Below are positions 31,782-41,869 of a DNA stretch of 64,000 nucleotides, one piece after another (position 1 is the first letter of the stretch; every line of letters starts with the position of its first letter). A model generated the notes under the pieces. It made no database searches. It was not told the origin of the DNA and was given only the letters and a program-made list of their open reading frames with translations. This DNA is from Ktedonobacteria bacterium brp13. Its GTDB lineage: Bacteria; Chloroflexota; Ktedonobacteria; Ktedonobacterales; Ktedonobacteraceae. The position numbers were made by a program, and so were the translations under genes. The DNA is taken from positions 7,605,485 through 7,669,484 of the forward strand of contig AP024096.1 in NCBI GenBank assembly GCA_015099395.1. The letters run 5' to 3'.

Positions 31782-33517
31782 CTGTCTTCACCGCCTTTCC
31801 CTACAGGTGTTCTCTCCTGGTGGGATTGATGGAGCCAATCACGATCATTGAATTCCATCGTCTGGACAATATCACGAGGAAAGAACAATTCAATCATCCA
31901 ATCGCTCAGCACGCGCAGTTTGCGTTCTCCTCCAGGGAGCTTGGAGAGATAGATCCCACGCCACAGAACCCAGGCCAGAAACCCGGAGAAGCGCCAACCT
32001 TTAATTTCGGCGCAGGCTGTCTGATACCCAACCACGCACAGGAGTCCCAACGCTTCAAAATGGAAGGGCTTGAGGGGGCGATGGTGCATGCTGGCATGAA
32101 TATTATAAGCCAGCGTTTTTGCCTCGCGTAAGGCAAACTGAGCAGTCGGAGGACAGGGTTTCCCCGTTTTCCCATCCGTGACGTGAGCACAATCGCCCAG
32201 TGCCCAGATGCCTGCAAGACCGGGAACGGCCAGGGAATGGTCGACAAGAATAGCTCCTCGTGGATCATGTGCTGCTGGCAGCGTCAGCATGAGCGGGTGG
32301 GGTCTGCTCCCTGCCGTCCAAATCAGCGTCTCCGCCCGAAGGTCTTCCTGCGGTTGGAGTCGAATCACTCCACTTTGCGCATTGATCAGGTGGGTATTCA
32401 GTTTGAATGTAACCCCACGGGCCATCATCCGTTGCAGCGCATACTCCCCTAGGGATCGGCTGAGTTCCGGCAAAATGTGATCATGGGAATGAACGACCAT
32501 CACATTCACATCAGCGGGTGTCAGGTTGGGATACGTGAAGAGCGCTCCACGCACGAAGTCGTTCAATGCACCAGCCAGTTCCGCACCAGCGAAGCCCGCG
32601 CCGGCGATCACAAAGGTGAGCAGCGCCTTCCGCTGTGCAGGATTGGACTCCCGGTCGGCCAGTTCGAGCAGATTGAGCACATGCTCACGAATACGTATGG
32701 CATCGGCCACTGACTTAAAGTCGAAAGCAGTTTCCTCAATTCCTTTGAGTCCCAGGAAATTGGAGACGCTGCCCACGGCAAGCACCAGGTGATCAAAGCA
32801 CACTTCGCTCTGTTGCGAGGAGTGAACCTCTGGCGCTAAGCGCAGTCGTTTCTGTTCTACATCAATGTGCTCGACCTGCCCGTATATAACCTGCGTCCGT
32901 CGCAGACTGGTCCGTAAGGGGGTACAAATGTGCATCCCTTCGAGGCGACCTCCGGCGACCTCTGCCAACATCGGAGTAAACAGCAGCGAGTTCGAAGCGC
33001 TGACCAACGTGAATGAAACCGTCGGGTCGGCCCCAAACAGGCGTTCCAGATGTTCAGCTGCCGTCATCCCCGCAAACCCCCCTCCGATGATCACAATCCG
33101 CGTCTCGATGACTGGCGAAGGCTTGGGGCGCTCACATTCTGGCCCTAGAAAGTGCGTCGCGAGATCGCTCAGTCCTTGGACAAGCAGTCCCAGGCTCGCC
33201 CCATAGAGAATCCAACCAACGAGAGCAGGAAAGAGTAAGCGCATCCCTTGCGCTGTCCATTGTGGTGGTTGACCAGACAAAAGGGGAAGAAGGAAAAGAC
33301 TGATACCTCCCCAGAATACGAGGCCACTGGCAGCCGCTGCCAGCATGCTTTGTGCATATGCTTTGGGAGCAGGACGAAAGGCCATGGTAGAGCAGATGCC
33401 CACGACCATGCCCAGCAGAAGACCGGCGAAATGAGCAGGAAGCGTCAGCACCAGGATGACGCCGCTAAAGGCTCCCGCTAGTAAACCAATCAAGCCACGC
33501 CGTACATATTTATTCAT
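31778..33517 (-). CDS. NDH-2-like FAD/NAD(P)H dehydrogenase with N-terminal membrane module
   Basis: About 579 residues from the start at 33517 (MNKYVRR, AGGGG upstream). Residues 1-120 form about four membrane segments similar to the repeats of the downstream protein. Residues 135 onward are a type II NADH dehydrogenase: FAD motif VIIGGGFAGMTAAEHLE, NADH motif VIAGAGFAGAELAGAL, and GIWALGDCAHV. The C-terminus (GIYLSKLPGGERKLRVLSDWMIELFF) is the amphipathic membrane anchor of NDH-2. It would pass electrons from NADH to quinone without proton pumping. The extra membrane domain is unusual for the family. Confidence 0.88.
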   Translation of the reverse strand: MNKYVRRGLIGLLAGAFSGVILVLTLPAHFAGLLLGMVVGICSTMAFRPAPKAYAQSMLAAAASGLVFWGGISLFLLPLLSGQPPQWTAQGMRLLFPALVGWILYGASLGLLVQGLSDLATHFLGPECERPKPSPVIETRIVIIGGGFAGMTAAEHLERLFGADPTVSFTLVSASNSLLFTPMLAEVAGGRLEGMHICTPLRTSLRRTQVIYGQVEHIDVEQKRLRLAPEVHSSQQSEVCFDHLVLAVGSVSNFLGLKGIEETAFDFKSVADAIRIREHVLNLLELADRESNPAQRKALLTFVIAGAGFAGAELAGALNDFVRGALFTYPNLTPADVNVMVVHSHDHILPELSRSLGEYALQRMMARGVTFKLNTHLINAQSGVIRLQPQEDLRAETLIWTAGSRPHPLMLTLPAAHDPRGAILVDHSLAVPGLAGIWALGDCAHVTDGKTGKPCPPTAQFALREAKTLAYNIHASMHHRPLKPFHFEALGLLCVVGYQTACAEIKGWRFSGFLAWVLWRGIYLSKLPGGERKLRVLSDWMIELFFPRDIVQTMEFNDRDWLHQSHQERTPVGKGGEDR

Positions 33518-33709
33518 GTGGTAATCCCCTTTGACAGGTTCGATGAAGGCTCCTCGTAGCACAGGCGCGAGCTAGGGGACCGGCTAAGTACAATCACACA
33601 ACTTCTACGGCATGAGATCTGCTTACCATGCGCATCCCATGTTGCGAAATGTAATTGATTGTACTTATTGTCCGTCAGACCCGATAACACTCAGAAGAGC
33701 CTGACCACC

Positions 33710-34144
33710 TTAAGCAACCATCTGAACCACGTGTTGTTTACTGGTTTGTCTGGCCGCATCCATCGCTGCCACGTTAAAAGCAGCGGCAGCCAGAACCACA
33801 TCCTTCAGCAGGAACTGTCCCGCCAGGGTGAGCAAGGGGAAACCGGTCACCCCTGGAGTAATCAGGAAAATGGTCAGTGTCCCAGCAAACAAGATCAGGC
33901 AGAGCAGACCAATGTAACGTAACCATACACCCGCAAAGAGGAGGATGGCGGTGATGATTTCGAGCGCTCCAAGGACATAGACAAATGAGTTAAACGCGAG
34001 GAAAGGGAGCGATGCGTGAAGCAACATTCTAACGGGTGTTGGATCAGCGAATTTCAGGGCTCCGATCCAGAGAAGGACGAGGGCTAAGCTGAAGCGCAAA
34101 AAGTAGGGAGCAATACGCTCGATAAATGGAAACACGGTTTTCAT
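33710..34144 (-). CDS. DoxX-like/DUF417-type small membrane protein
   Basis: 144 residues with four membrane segments (FLRFSLALVLLWIGALKFADPTP near the N-terminus, then three more). The pattern and the KFADPTPVR motif resemble the DoxX/YkgB group. These are often found beside redox enzymes; the role is unclear. AAAGGAG precedes the ATG. Confidence 0.8.
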   Translation of the reverse strand: MKTVFPFIERIAPYFLRFSLALVLLWIGALKFADPTPVRMLLHASLPFLAFNSFVYVLGALEIITAILLFAGVWLRYIGLLCLILFAGTLTIFLITPGVTGFPLLTLAGQFLLKDVVLAAAAFNVAAMDAARQTSKQHVVQMVA

Positions 34145-34465
34145 ACGGTTCTCCTTTCGGGTAGAAGGGCAGATTTTTCACACTCGTTTATAGTCTTTGA
34201 ATGGGAGCAAACATTACACCCCTCTGGAAGTTGTTTGAACATCCAGATCACACCTCTTCACTCAATGCAACGCTTTTTCCTATGAACTGAACAAGCGGTA
34301 AATGGTACAAAGATGCGGTTCACCACCTTCATGACTTGAAAGTAGCGATGGTATTTCTTTGCTCCAGCCGGAGCGGTGGGTGATAACGCTCCTGCTGCGG
34401 CCAGTTGATGGATTGATGCTGCTGATGGTGTATAGAAACCTCCTGAAAGATAAAAACACGACAGA
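34145..34465. other. Spacer with no recognised feature
   Basis: About 320 bases between two leftward genes; presumably holds the promoter for the DoxX-like gene, but no clear consensus pair was seen. Confidence 0.4.
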
Positions 34466-35470
34466 TTACAGAGATTGAGTTACGCGTGTGCTCTGGTGCA
34501 TGGTGAGGACTACTTTGCCATCCAAACCTCCTTGCTGAACCTCGTGGTACGCCTCAAGAGCCTGCTCAATAGGATAGCAACGCGCAATAGACAGCGGACG
34601 CAGGATACCTGCCTCGAAACAGGGCTGCAATTGGCTCAAGATGGCACTACAAGCTGTGGTGTTCAGGTAAAAACTATCAACGCCTATTAAGTGAAGCTCA
34701 CGGCGAAAGAAGTTCACCATGTTGAAACACACACGTCGCGGACCACTCATTGTAATCGCGATCAGACGGCCTTTGCGTGACAGCAGGTTCAGACACGGCT
34801 CAAACAACTCACCTCCCACCGTGTCAAAGGCCATAGTTGAACCTTTTCCCCCGGTTATCGCCAGAATAGCGTCATGCATATCTTGCTGAGACATATTGAG
34901 AACATAATCTGCACCAGCGCGAAGAACTGCCTGGCGAGTGGACTCACGTCGAATAATACCGATCACAGTAGCCCCTCGCCATTTGGCAAGCTGGATGGCA
35001 GCAGTTCCTACGGCACCATTTGCTCCAGTCACTGCCAGGACATCACCGGACACCAGGTGTCCGGCATCAAGAAGCGAGAGCCAGGCAGTAATATAGGCAA
35101 CGCCGACCGTTGCTGCATCCTCAAAGGAAAGCGTGTTCGGTTTCTCGGCCACAGCTGCCTCTGGGATCACGAGATAGTCAGTGTGGGAGCCATCCTGTAT
35201 CAAACCAAGATCACCTGTGCCCCAGACTTCTTTGCTGAGGTATTCAGTCGGTCCCTGGACAACAATCCCGGCGAAATCGCGTCCGGGCGTCCGGGGTAAT
35301 GTGGTCGTCCAGGGCAATGTTCCCTGAATATTCCTGACATCGCTGGCATTCACCGATGCTGCGAGAATCTTGACCACAACCCCCTTTGAACGTGCGATAG
35401 GATCAGGAACGGTTTCTGTATGAAGAACAGAAGCAGGTTCACCAAATTGATGAAAACGCAAGGCGCGCAT
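34466..35470 (-). CDS. Zinc-type alcohol dehydrogenase/quinone oxidoreductase-like MDR protein
   Basis: 334 residues of the medium-chain dehydrogenase family. The N-terminal GroES-like fold includes PGRDFAGIVVQG. The nucleotide-binding domain has VTGANGAVGTAAIQLAKWRGA near 150. It lacks the four-cysteine structural-zinc loop, which favours a zinc-free quinone-reductase-type enzyme. AAGGAG precedes the ATG at good spacing. Confidence 0.9.
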   Translation of the reverse strand: MRALRFHQFGEPASVLHTETVPDPIARSKGVVVKILAASVNASDVRNIQGTLPWTTTLPRTPGRDFAGIVVQGPTEYLSKEVWGTGDLGLIQDGSHTDYLVIPEAAVAEKPNTLSFEDAATVGVAYITAWLSLLDAGHLVSGDVLAVTGANGAVGTAAIQLAKWRGATVIGIIRRESTRQAVLRAGADYVLNMSQQDMHDAILAITGGKGSTMAFDTVGGELFEPCLNLLSRKGRLIAITMSGPRRVCFNMVNFFRRELHLIGVDSFYLNTTACSAILSQLQPCFEAGILRPLSIARCYPIEQALEAYHEVQQGGLDGKVVLTMHQSTRVTQSL

Positions 35471-36224
35471 AGTTGAAACTCCTTAAAACGAAAACGCTGT
35501 CCGGTTGACGGAAGAAATGCAGTGCTTTGCTTTTTCGCGTCCATGGCAAAGAGTATAGGGGGTCACCCTGCAGACTGTCATGCCGAAAAAGTGGTAACTC
35601 TCATACGTGCTTCTCTGCCTCTTTCTCGCCATATTTTTTACCGATGCTCCGCTCTGCTCAATCGATTCATGCCAATATAGCGCCAGAGGGAGTAGTGAAA
35701 CGTGGGTCTGCCCTCTCATGAGAGAATGTTGCTTTTTGGTCATGACACCATCCTTGTTCAAGCCGACACTGGTACACATAAGGAAAAGATGAAATGGAGT
35801 GTAACCATCTGACTTTTTAGACATCCTCTTGTGATGCTCGTAGTTCTAGAAATGCGCTCTGGTGATTATTTACCTCAAGATAAACGATTGCTCTCTCCTT
35901 TTTCCGATTTTCTTTGATATCTACTATTAGGAATGTTGCTTCCATGGGTTTCTGTATAGTTCCTTTGAGATCTTTCTGGCTGATTTGCAAGCATGGCTCC
36001 AGAGCTCCCTTCTTCGTGAATGCTAAGCACAACAATCTCGTTCAAGATGTTGTGTTTGCTTGTCTGCGAAATATTGGGTAGCATGTTCCCTGGAAGGGAA
36101 TCCAGCGTAGCTCCCTTGTCCGAGATGGGCATCTCTCCGAGTATTCGAGAGATCATCCACTGCAGTAAGAAGGAAATACGTGGGATGCAGTAAATAGAAG
36201 AAAGGAATGGTGTTATCGTGAGCG
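35471..36224. other. Intergenic region, 750 bases
   Basis: No convincing gene. Short frames on both strands lack family features or ribosome sites. The sequence before 36246 should contain the promoter of the large regulator, but I cannot point to clear boxes. Confidence 0.4.
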
Positions 36225-36245
36225 ATGCACCAGGGAGATACAGTG

Positions 36246-39200
36246 ATGAACAAGCGTGTGCAGTGGCAGATCGTTTGGGATAGTCACTGCGCCTGTTATC
36301 AGCTGAGCGAGCAGACAGATCAAGAGCGGACATGTGTTCCCCTGGAGAGTGAGAGCAGAAGATGGAAGCAGTGGCTAAGTCAGGTGTCGTCCTTTACCTT
36401 TCAGAGCAAAGATGGTACGCATTTTACGGCGCTTAAGGAACGCCGCACACGCGGAGGAGCGTACTGGACCGCTTATCGGAAAGTCCAGGGAAAATTCAAA
36501 TGCAAATACTTGGGAGTGCCGCAGGAGATCACGCTCTCTCGCTTAGAGCGAGTCTCTGCTGCTCTTGCTGAGCGAGAAAGGCAACCAGTCTCTTCGCGTA
36601 CTTTTTTGCCTGGCCTGCCTGCTTTCCTTGACCAGAATGGGCCTGAGATCGCGCTGTCAGATCAGGCGCAGAAGCACTTACTGGAGACCAAGTTTTTTGT
36701 CCCTACATCCCTTCACACGCTGCTTGCTCGTCCTCGCTTGACAAGCTTGCTCGATGAAGGAATACGGCGCCAACTAACGCTGGTTTCGGCTCCAGCAGGC
36801 TTTGGCAAAACCAGCTTGTTGGCGCACTGGGTTCACTCGTTGTCACAACGTACGCTGGAAAACCAGAAAGTAGCCTGGGTTTCGCTTGATGTTGCTGACA
36901 AGAGTGCCGTGCAGTTCTGGACGTATGTCCTGACTGCACTGGAAAGGAGCGAACCAGGTATAGCGATATCGGCGCTTCAGATGGTGCAGAATCCGCACAT
37001 ACCTGCGTTGGAAGAGATATTAACAACCTTTATCAATGTTCTGAGCCAGGCAACAAACCAGTATGTGTTAATTCTGGACGATTATTATCTGGCGGATGAA
37101 CAGGCCATCCACACGTCGCTGAATTATCTCCTGGAGCATCAGCCCCCTCAACTGCACCTCATTCTCCTGACACGCATTGATCCGCCTCTCAATTTGTCCC
37201 GCTTGCGAGTACGCGGACAAATGCTGGAGATACGTACCGACCAGTTACGTTGCACGACTGAGGAAGCGGCTGCCTTTCTCAAGGAAATCATGGGTATCAA
37301 GCTGGCTCCAGAGATGCTCCACGAGATGATCGCTCGCACCGAAGGGTGGCTGGTGGGTTTGCAGTTACTCGGGCTCTCTTTGCAAACGCATCCTAGCCCT
37401 ACTGATCTCCTTCCACATCTGGATGGAAGTCAGCGCTATCTTCTGGATTACTTAACCGAAGAAGTTCTTCGACAACAGCCTGCTGCGGTTCAACAGTTTT
37501 TACTGCGCACGTCATTGTTGGAGCGTCTGAACGCGTCGCTTTGTGACGCCGTCATTGAACACCCTGGAAGCCAGCAGATGCTGGAGTATCTGGAACGTGC
37601 CAATTTGTTTGTGGTTCCCTTAGGGGAGCAGCGTTGCTGGTATCGGTATCACGCGCTGTTTGCCGACGCTTTGCGCGCTCGACTCGAACAGGACGAAGAG
37701 GAAGATCTTCCGGCTCTCCACCTGCGAGCTAGCCAGTGGTACGCCAGCAGAGAACTGTTGCTCGAAGCGATTCATCACGCGCTGCAAGCTCATGCCTGGC
37801 AGCGCGCGGCTGAACTCATCGAGCCATTTACCGAGGTCCACCTGTGGAAAGAATACGAGGAAATTTGGGGAGATTATGAGGAAATTCCACTCATGTTGCG
37901 CTGGCTTCGGCAGATCCCGGTCTCCATGGTACAGACGAGACCTCGACTCGCGCTCTATTATGCCAGAAATCTCTTCTTTGCCGGGCATCTCAGGGAAATC
38001 GAACCCTGGGTCCAAGCAGCGGAAGCAACGCTCTTAAAGGATGCCTCGTCCCCCATTCAATCGGGTGCAACTCCTGAGGCGAGAGAGGAAGCTTCTGCCC
38101 CTCATCCAGAAGATCATGAGCACGAACAGCTCCTTGGGGAGGTTGCCGCGCGCCGGGCCATCGTTGCTGCCCTTTATGGAGACTATGAGGGGGCGCTCGA
38201 TCGGTGCCAACAGGCGCTCTCGCACCTCTCTGAGCAGGACATTTTTCAACAATCATTGGTTTGCGCGGCGCAGGGTCAGGCTGCCTTTGGAGAAGGACAG
38301 ATTCTTCCAGCAACGCACTCACTCCTGGAGGCCGGGGCATTGATGCGAAGGACTGGTATGCCAGGAGCAGCAATCAATTACCTGTGTATGGCGGCTTCCT
38401 TTCTCCATCTTCAAGGGCGGCTTCACGAAGCAAGACAGGTCTTACAGCAGGCAATTGCGCTCGGCACGTCATCAGAAGGGCAGCCATTTACATTGGTCGG
38501 GGTCGCCTATACCTGTCTGGCCGACGTGCTGAGAGAGTGGAACAAGCTTGACGAAGCGCTTGACCTGGCTTTGCAGGGGCTGCAGATGGTGGAACAGGCA
38601 AAGTATACCCTCAATATTGATAGGGGATATCTGGTGCTTGTCCGTATCTACCTCTCACGTGGAGAGATCGAGGCGGCAAACGCAACATTCCAGCGAGCAC
38701 TGCAACTGCCCACATTAGCAGATAACGCCTATCGGCGTAGTTGGCTGACTGCGGTTGAACAGGCTAGACTCTGGATTGCGCTAGGTGAGCAGGACCATGC
38801 GCTGCACTGGGCCAGGGAATGGAATCGCGTCACTCCACAAAGTCAGCTTGGCGCTTCCTTTGCCCGCGAACGGGAAACGGTTGCACGGGTTCGCCTCCTG
38901 CTTGCCCAGCAACAGCCTGAAAGGGTGCAAGCGCTTCTCGCTCCATCCGTATCCGAGGCAACAAGAGCCGAACGTTGGGGGTCGGTCCTGGAAATGAGGC
39001 TCCTTCAGGCGCAGGCTGCTCAGATGAGTGGGAAGGAGCAAGAAGCGTTCATGGCGATCTCCAGGGCAGTAGGTCTGGGCGAAGCGGAAGGATACATCCA
39101 GAGCTTTGTGGATGAAGGCCCCCGGCTGGCGGCGCTGCTTGCCAGATTGCGTAAGCAACCGCAGGAAGAAGAGCACGTGCCCTATCTCGACACACTGCTG

Positions 39201-39494
39201 GCTGCATTTCCCAGAGAAGGCGTGCGTGCAAAGCCGCAGCCTCAACCAGGGCTACTGGACCCGCTTTCTGCAAGAGAGTTGGAGGTATTGCGCGAACTGG
39301 CTTGTGGGGCAACCAACCAGGAAGTCGCGGAAACACTCGTGCTTTCCGTCCAGACAGTCAAACGCCATGTCGGCAATATTTTTGGGAAGCTGGAAGTGAA
39401 CAATCGCACTCAGGCTGTAGCCCGCGCCCGGAAGCTTGGTTTACTTTCTGATGAACAACAGGGCGAGAAGATATCACCCTCCAGGGCAAACTAG
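36246..39494 (+). CDS. MalT-type ATP-dependent LuxR-family regulator (LAL)
   Basis: About 1082 residues from the ATG at 36246 ([15 protein letters not shown] upstream). Residues 1-110 contain a three-strand-plus-helix module ([36 protein letters not shown]) like the AP2/arm-type DNA-binding folds of integrases. An STAND ATPase follows: Walker [17 protein letters not shown] near 185, Walker [13 protein letters not shown] near 275. A long TPR-like helical region (about 500-970) and a C-terminal LuxR helix-turn-helix ([35 protein letters not shown]) complete it. Such proteins activate transcription on binding an inducer. The target is not evident, since the nearest downstream genes are mobile elements. 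Confidence 0.92.
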   Translation: MNKRVQWQIVWDSHCACYQLSEQTDQERTCVPLESESRRWKQWLSQVSSFTFQSKDGTHFTALKERRTRGGAYWTAYRKVQGKFKCKYLGVPQEITLSRLERVSAALAERERQPVSSRTFLPGLPAFLDQNGPEIALSDQAQKHLLETKFFVPTSLHTLLARPRLTSLLDEGIRRQLTLVSAPAGFGKTSLLAHWVHSLSQRTLENQKVAWVSLDVADKSAVQFWTYVLTALERSEPGIAISALQMVQNPHIPALEEILTTFINVLSQATNQYVLILDDYYLADEQAIHTSLNYLLEHQPPQLHLILLTRIDPPLNLSRLRVRGQMLEIRTDQLRCTTEEAAAFLKEIMGIKLAPEMLHEMIARTEGWLVGLQLLGLSLQTHPSPTDLLPHLDGSQRYLLDYLTEEVLRQQPAAVQQFLLRTSLLERLNASLCDAVIEHPGSQQMLEYLERANLFVVPLGEQRCWYRYHALFADALRARLEQDEEEDLPALHLRASQWYASRELLLEAIHHALQAHAWQRAAELIEPFTEVHLWKEYEEIWGDYEEIPLMLRWLRQIPVSMVQTRPRLALYYARNLFFAGHLREIEPWVQAAEATLLKDASSPIQSGATPEAREEASAPHPEDHEHEQLLGEVAARRAIVAALYGDYEGALDRCQQALSHLSEQDIFQQSLVCAAQGQAAFGEGQILPATHSLLEAGALMRRTGMPGAAINYLCMAASFLHLQGRLHEARQVLQQAIALGTSSEGQPFTLVGVAYTCLADVLREWNKLDEALDLALQGLQMVEQAKYTLNIDRGYLVLVRIYLSRGEIEAANATFQRALQLPTLADNAYRRSWLTAVEQARLWIALGEQDHALHWAREWNRVTPQSQLGASFARERETVARVRLLLAQQQPERVQALLAPSVSEATRAERWGSVLEMRLLQAQAAQMSGKEQEAFMAISRAVGLGEAEGYIQSFVDEGPRLAALLARLRKQPQEEEHVPYLDTLLAAFPREGVRAKPQPQPGLLDPLSARELEVLRELACGATNQEVAETLVLSVQTVKRHVGNIFGKLEVNNRTQAVARARKLGLLSDEQQGEKISPSRAN

Positions 39495-39574
39495 TGGGCA
39501 ATGCTATTTAAATAAGAAGAGAGGTTTATCTTCCGATAGACTATGAGGAGTTGTACCGCGCATTGTATCCTCAC

Positions 39575-39735
39575 GCATTGCGTCATGGAAAATCTTACCC
39601 AGTAGTAAGATGCTGGCGCTTTTTTTCTGCGAACGTTTCTGTGCCTGCAGCGAGATCTCCGTAGGCTTCGTACCTCTTCAGGCAATGATCAATTGGGGAC
39701 TCCTCTTGCGCTGAGGGGAAGATACCTTAAGAGTG
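39575..39735. repeat. MITE-like repeat, copy A (about 160 bp)
   Basis: Begins GCATTGCGTCATGG and continues AAAATCTTACC, like the left end of the fusion transposon at 41654. The body (CTTTTTTTCTGCGAACGTTTCTGT, here cited only in part) is shared with copies B and D. The right end is degraded. No coding capacity. The sequence from 39736 to 40150 contains a CCGTATACGG palindrome but no recognised gene. Confidence 0.65.
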
Positions 39736-40240
39736 CGGAGGCGGGTCTCGCCGCGTTCCAATAGGCACGTCGGCTCTTTCCGTATACGGCGACTTTCCGT
39801 ATGAACAGATCGGAAGACAACGCGAAGAGTCTTTCTCTTCTTCCCTTGTCTTGCTGAGGTTCACCTCCTTTCTTTGGTTTCCCCCATCCTCATAAACTGA
39901 TGTTTACGCTATGAATCACCTTACCCACCCCACCTCGAAATGTACTGACGGACCGTACCCGGGCAATCCATGCAGCACATCGTCTCCATCGCGTGGGAAG
40001 CCGGATCAAGCAGGTTTTTGCCCCTAAGAGGTGGATACGATCTCGTTAACTTTTCCGAAAAGCTGGTCATGGTCATCATAGCAAACCAGGTAGGGTGATT
40101 CATAGCGTAAACACCTGAGGCAACGGCGGGTGAGCAACAGTATCTCATCCGACGGAGATCTGCCGTGTGTTGCTCAATATTGTATACTGTGCTGGACGGA
40201 GAAATACTCTGTGTCAAAGACAGAAGGAGGAAATGTTCTT

Positions 40241-40744
40241 ATGGCAGAGCCTTTCGAATATCTTTCTCATGCTCGCTTGGTTTACAAAGATGGCTATCGC
40301 TATGCCTACCTTGGGGAGGTGCCAGAGCCAGTCATTTATGGCGTGCAGGGAGCGTTGCGTGAGTATTATGGCGCCAAAGAGGGACCACCGATGGCCTCAA
40401 CGCTCGATCATATTGTCGCAGCCGTCGCTGGTTGAATGTATGGCACTCTTGCCGGCGCCCTGTCAGGGCGCAAGATTCGTTTTGATCGCTCAGCCTATAC
40501 CGCCAGCGTCGATGGGCGTATCGTGGGTATTGGCAAAACCATCCGCATCGAGTCGATCACTCTTCACTACGATCTCACCATTCCCCCTGAAGACCACAAA
40601 GCGACAGAACGTGCTCTGCGCGTCCATCCAGAGGGCTGTCCCGCGCACCAAAGCGTGAAAGGCGCGATCAATATCACCTGGGATGCGCAGGTCCATGTCG
40701 GTGATGAGGTGATCTTGCTTGCCAATGAGGACGTGGTGGAATAA
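40241..40744 (+). CDS. OsmC-family peroxidase-like protein, probable selenoprotein (Sec at TGA 40433)
   Basis: Read through the in-frame TGA at 40433-40435, the gene encodes 167 residues of the OsmC/Ohr family: YGVQGALREYYGAKEGPPMASTLDHIVAAVAG-U-MYGTLAGAL, then EGCPAHQSVKGAI. The TGA falls at residue 65, where the family has its peroxidatic Cys; the partner Cys is kept at residue 133. A hairpin at 40447-40475 has the spacing of a bacterial SECIS element. The start at 40241 follows AGAAGGAGG; TATACT at 40183-40188 is a likely -10 box. A duplicate at 60911 keeps the TGA. OsmC proteins reduce hydroperoxides in the cytoplasm; selenocysteine would raise the reactivity. Alternative: an ordinary Cys-to-stop mutation, with reinitiation at the ATG directly after it. 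No Sec machinery gene is in the window. Confidence 0.82.
40447..40475 (+). promoter_or_regulatory. Candidate bacterial SECIS hairpin, copy 1
   Basis: TCTT and GCGCCCT (40447-40450, 40455-40461) pair with AGGGCGC and AAGA (40465-40475) around the loop GTC, with a 4-base bulge GCCG on the 5' side. The first loop base is G (40462), 26 bases after the TGA. Known bacterial SECIS elements have a small apical loop with an early G, 16-37 bases after UGA. Confidence 0.72.
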
Positions 40745-40745
40745 A

Positions 40746-40771
40746 CTCTTTTTCGCGCAAGCGGAAAAGAG
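40746..40771 (+). terminator. Terminator-like hairpin after OsmC gene
   Basis: CTCTTTTTCGC (40746-40756) pairs with GCGGAAAAGAG (40761-40771), with one G-U pair, around a GCAA tetraloop, one base after the stop codon. No T-tract follows, so it may act as an RNA-stabilising end. Conserved in copy 2. Confidence 0.55.
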
Positions 40772-40926
40772 TCGGAATGCAGCCCTTAATATCTCATGAG
40801 AAAAACCTGCGTCAATGCACGGCCAAACTTGCTTCTCAATTTGACCAAACCTATCTTCCATTTGCATCAGCGCAGGTTTGGAAAACATCGCTGCGGCTTT
40901 TCCAACAGTGATCAGCGGCAAAAAGC

Positions 40927-41095
40927 GCATTGCGTCATGGGAAAGCTTACCCATCAGTAAGATTCTGGCGCTTTTTTTCTGCGAACGTTTCTGTATCTGC
41001 AGCAAGATCTCCGCTGGCTTCGTATCTCTTCTGTCCATGCTCACTTGGGTGATTCCCTTTGCTCTGAGGGGGGAAGATATCTCATGAAGCAAGTG
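40927..41095. repeat. MITE-like repeat, copy B (169 bp)
   Basis: Starts GCATTGCGTCATGGGAAA and ends AGATATCTCATGAAGCAAGTG, imperfect inverted ends. The body matches copies A and D. Part of the duplicated OsmC block. No coding capacity. Confidence 0.7.
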
Positions 41096-41305
41096 GGTGA
41101 GGGTCGTCTCATCAAGAAGATTTCCCCCAAACCCGTTGCTTGTGAGTTGTGGCTGACGGAGACGGTGGTGCTCTTCATCAGCGAGAGGAGATGCTCTTAT
41201 AGCCATGAGCTCTCCTAGGCAAATCCAGTCAGAGCCACGAGAAGGGTTTTATGGATACTTGCTGAATCGCATTGGTCATTGTGCATCTGCTCCTTATATA
41301 TGATA

Positions 41306-41335
41306 TATCGCAACGAGAAACGGGTTGTTGCGATA
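41306..41335. repeat. 9-base inverted repeat
   Basis: TATCGCAAC (41306-41314) and GTTGCGATA (41327-41335) are perfectly inverted, 12 bases apart, in non-coding sequence between MITE B and the fusion transposon. Could be an operator or an element scar; nothing else is recognisable in 41336-41653. Confidence 0.4.
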
Positions 41336-41869
41336 CCTGGAAAAGGAAGAAGAGAGGGTGGAGAGAAGAGCAACGAAAAAAAGGTTCTTTGTGAAAATGC
41401 TCCTTTGGGAAATACTGCCTGCCTTGAAATTTGGAAGGCGTTCGCGTATAGTGCTTGTAGAGCCCTCTCAGGCAGATCATCCTGCCTACAGGCGCTTAAA
41501 ACATATATGTTCATAGAGTGGAAAAAATCCTTGGGAAATATTATGCCTGAATGGGGGCAAAATAGTTTCACGACATATTATGCCTGAGTGAGAAAAGCTC
41601 ATGCATAAGAAGTTCAAAAGAGGAAAAAATTTCGTGAAATACTATGATAATCTGCATTGCCTCAACAAAATCTTCCTCTGTCGGTTCCCCATCACCTTTT
41701 TCTCTCTGGCTTCCGAAGACGCTGCCACGAGATCACAAGTGCGCGGATGGCCACTGGCCAAACCAGCACTCAAGCGGTATACTCATGACAAAAGGACGAG
41801 GGTCATGAGGCAGCGTAAGGAGATCTGTCGCATGCGATCTTTGGTTGCTTGACCGACAAGGAGGAACAG

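Larger units (their letters stand above)
40152..41300. repeat. Duplicated 1.15-kb block, copy 1 (OsmC gene plus MITE)
   Basis: This stretch recurs at 60820-61975 in the same orientation. The OsmC reading frame differs at only 8 of 504 bases, whereas the last ~205 bases differ at about 29 positions by hand count. Copy 2 begins exactly at an IS6-family element end. Confidence 0.85.

Noticed and set aside
35483-35824. 113-residue minus-strand frame
   Set aside because: No ribosome site, no domain and irregular codon use; left as intergenic.
40436-40744. Separate 102-residue gene starting at ATG 40436
   Set aside because: It begins directly after the TGA with no ribosome site and would be an OsmC without its first half; read-through explains both halves.
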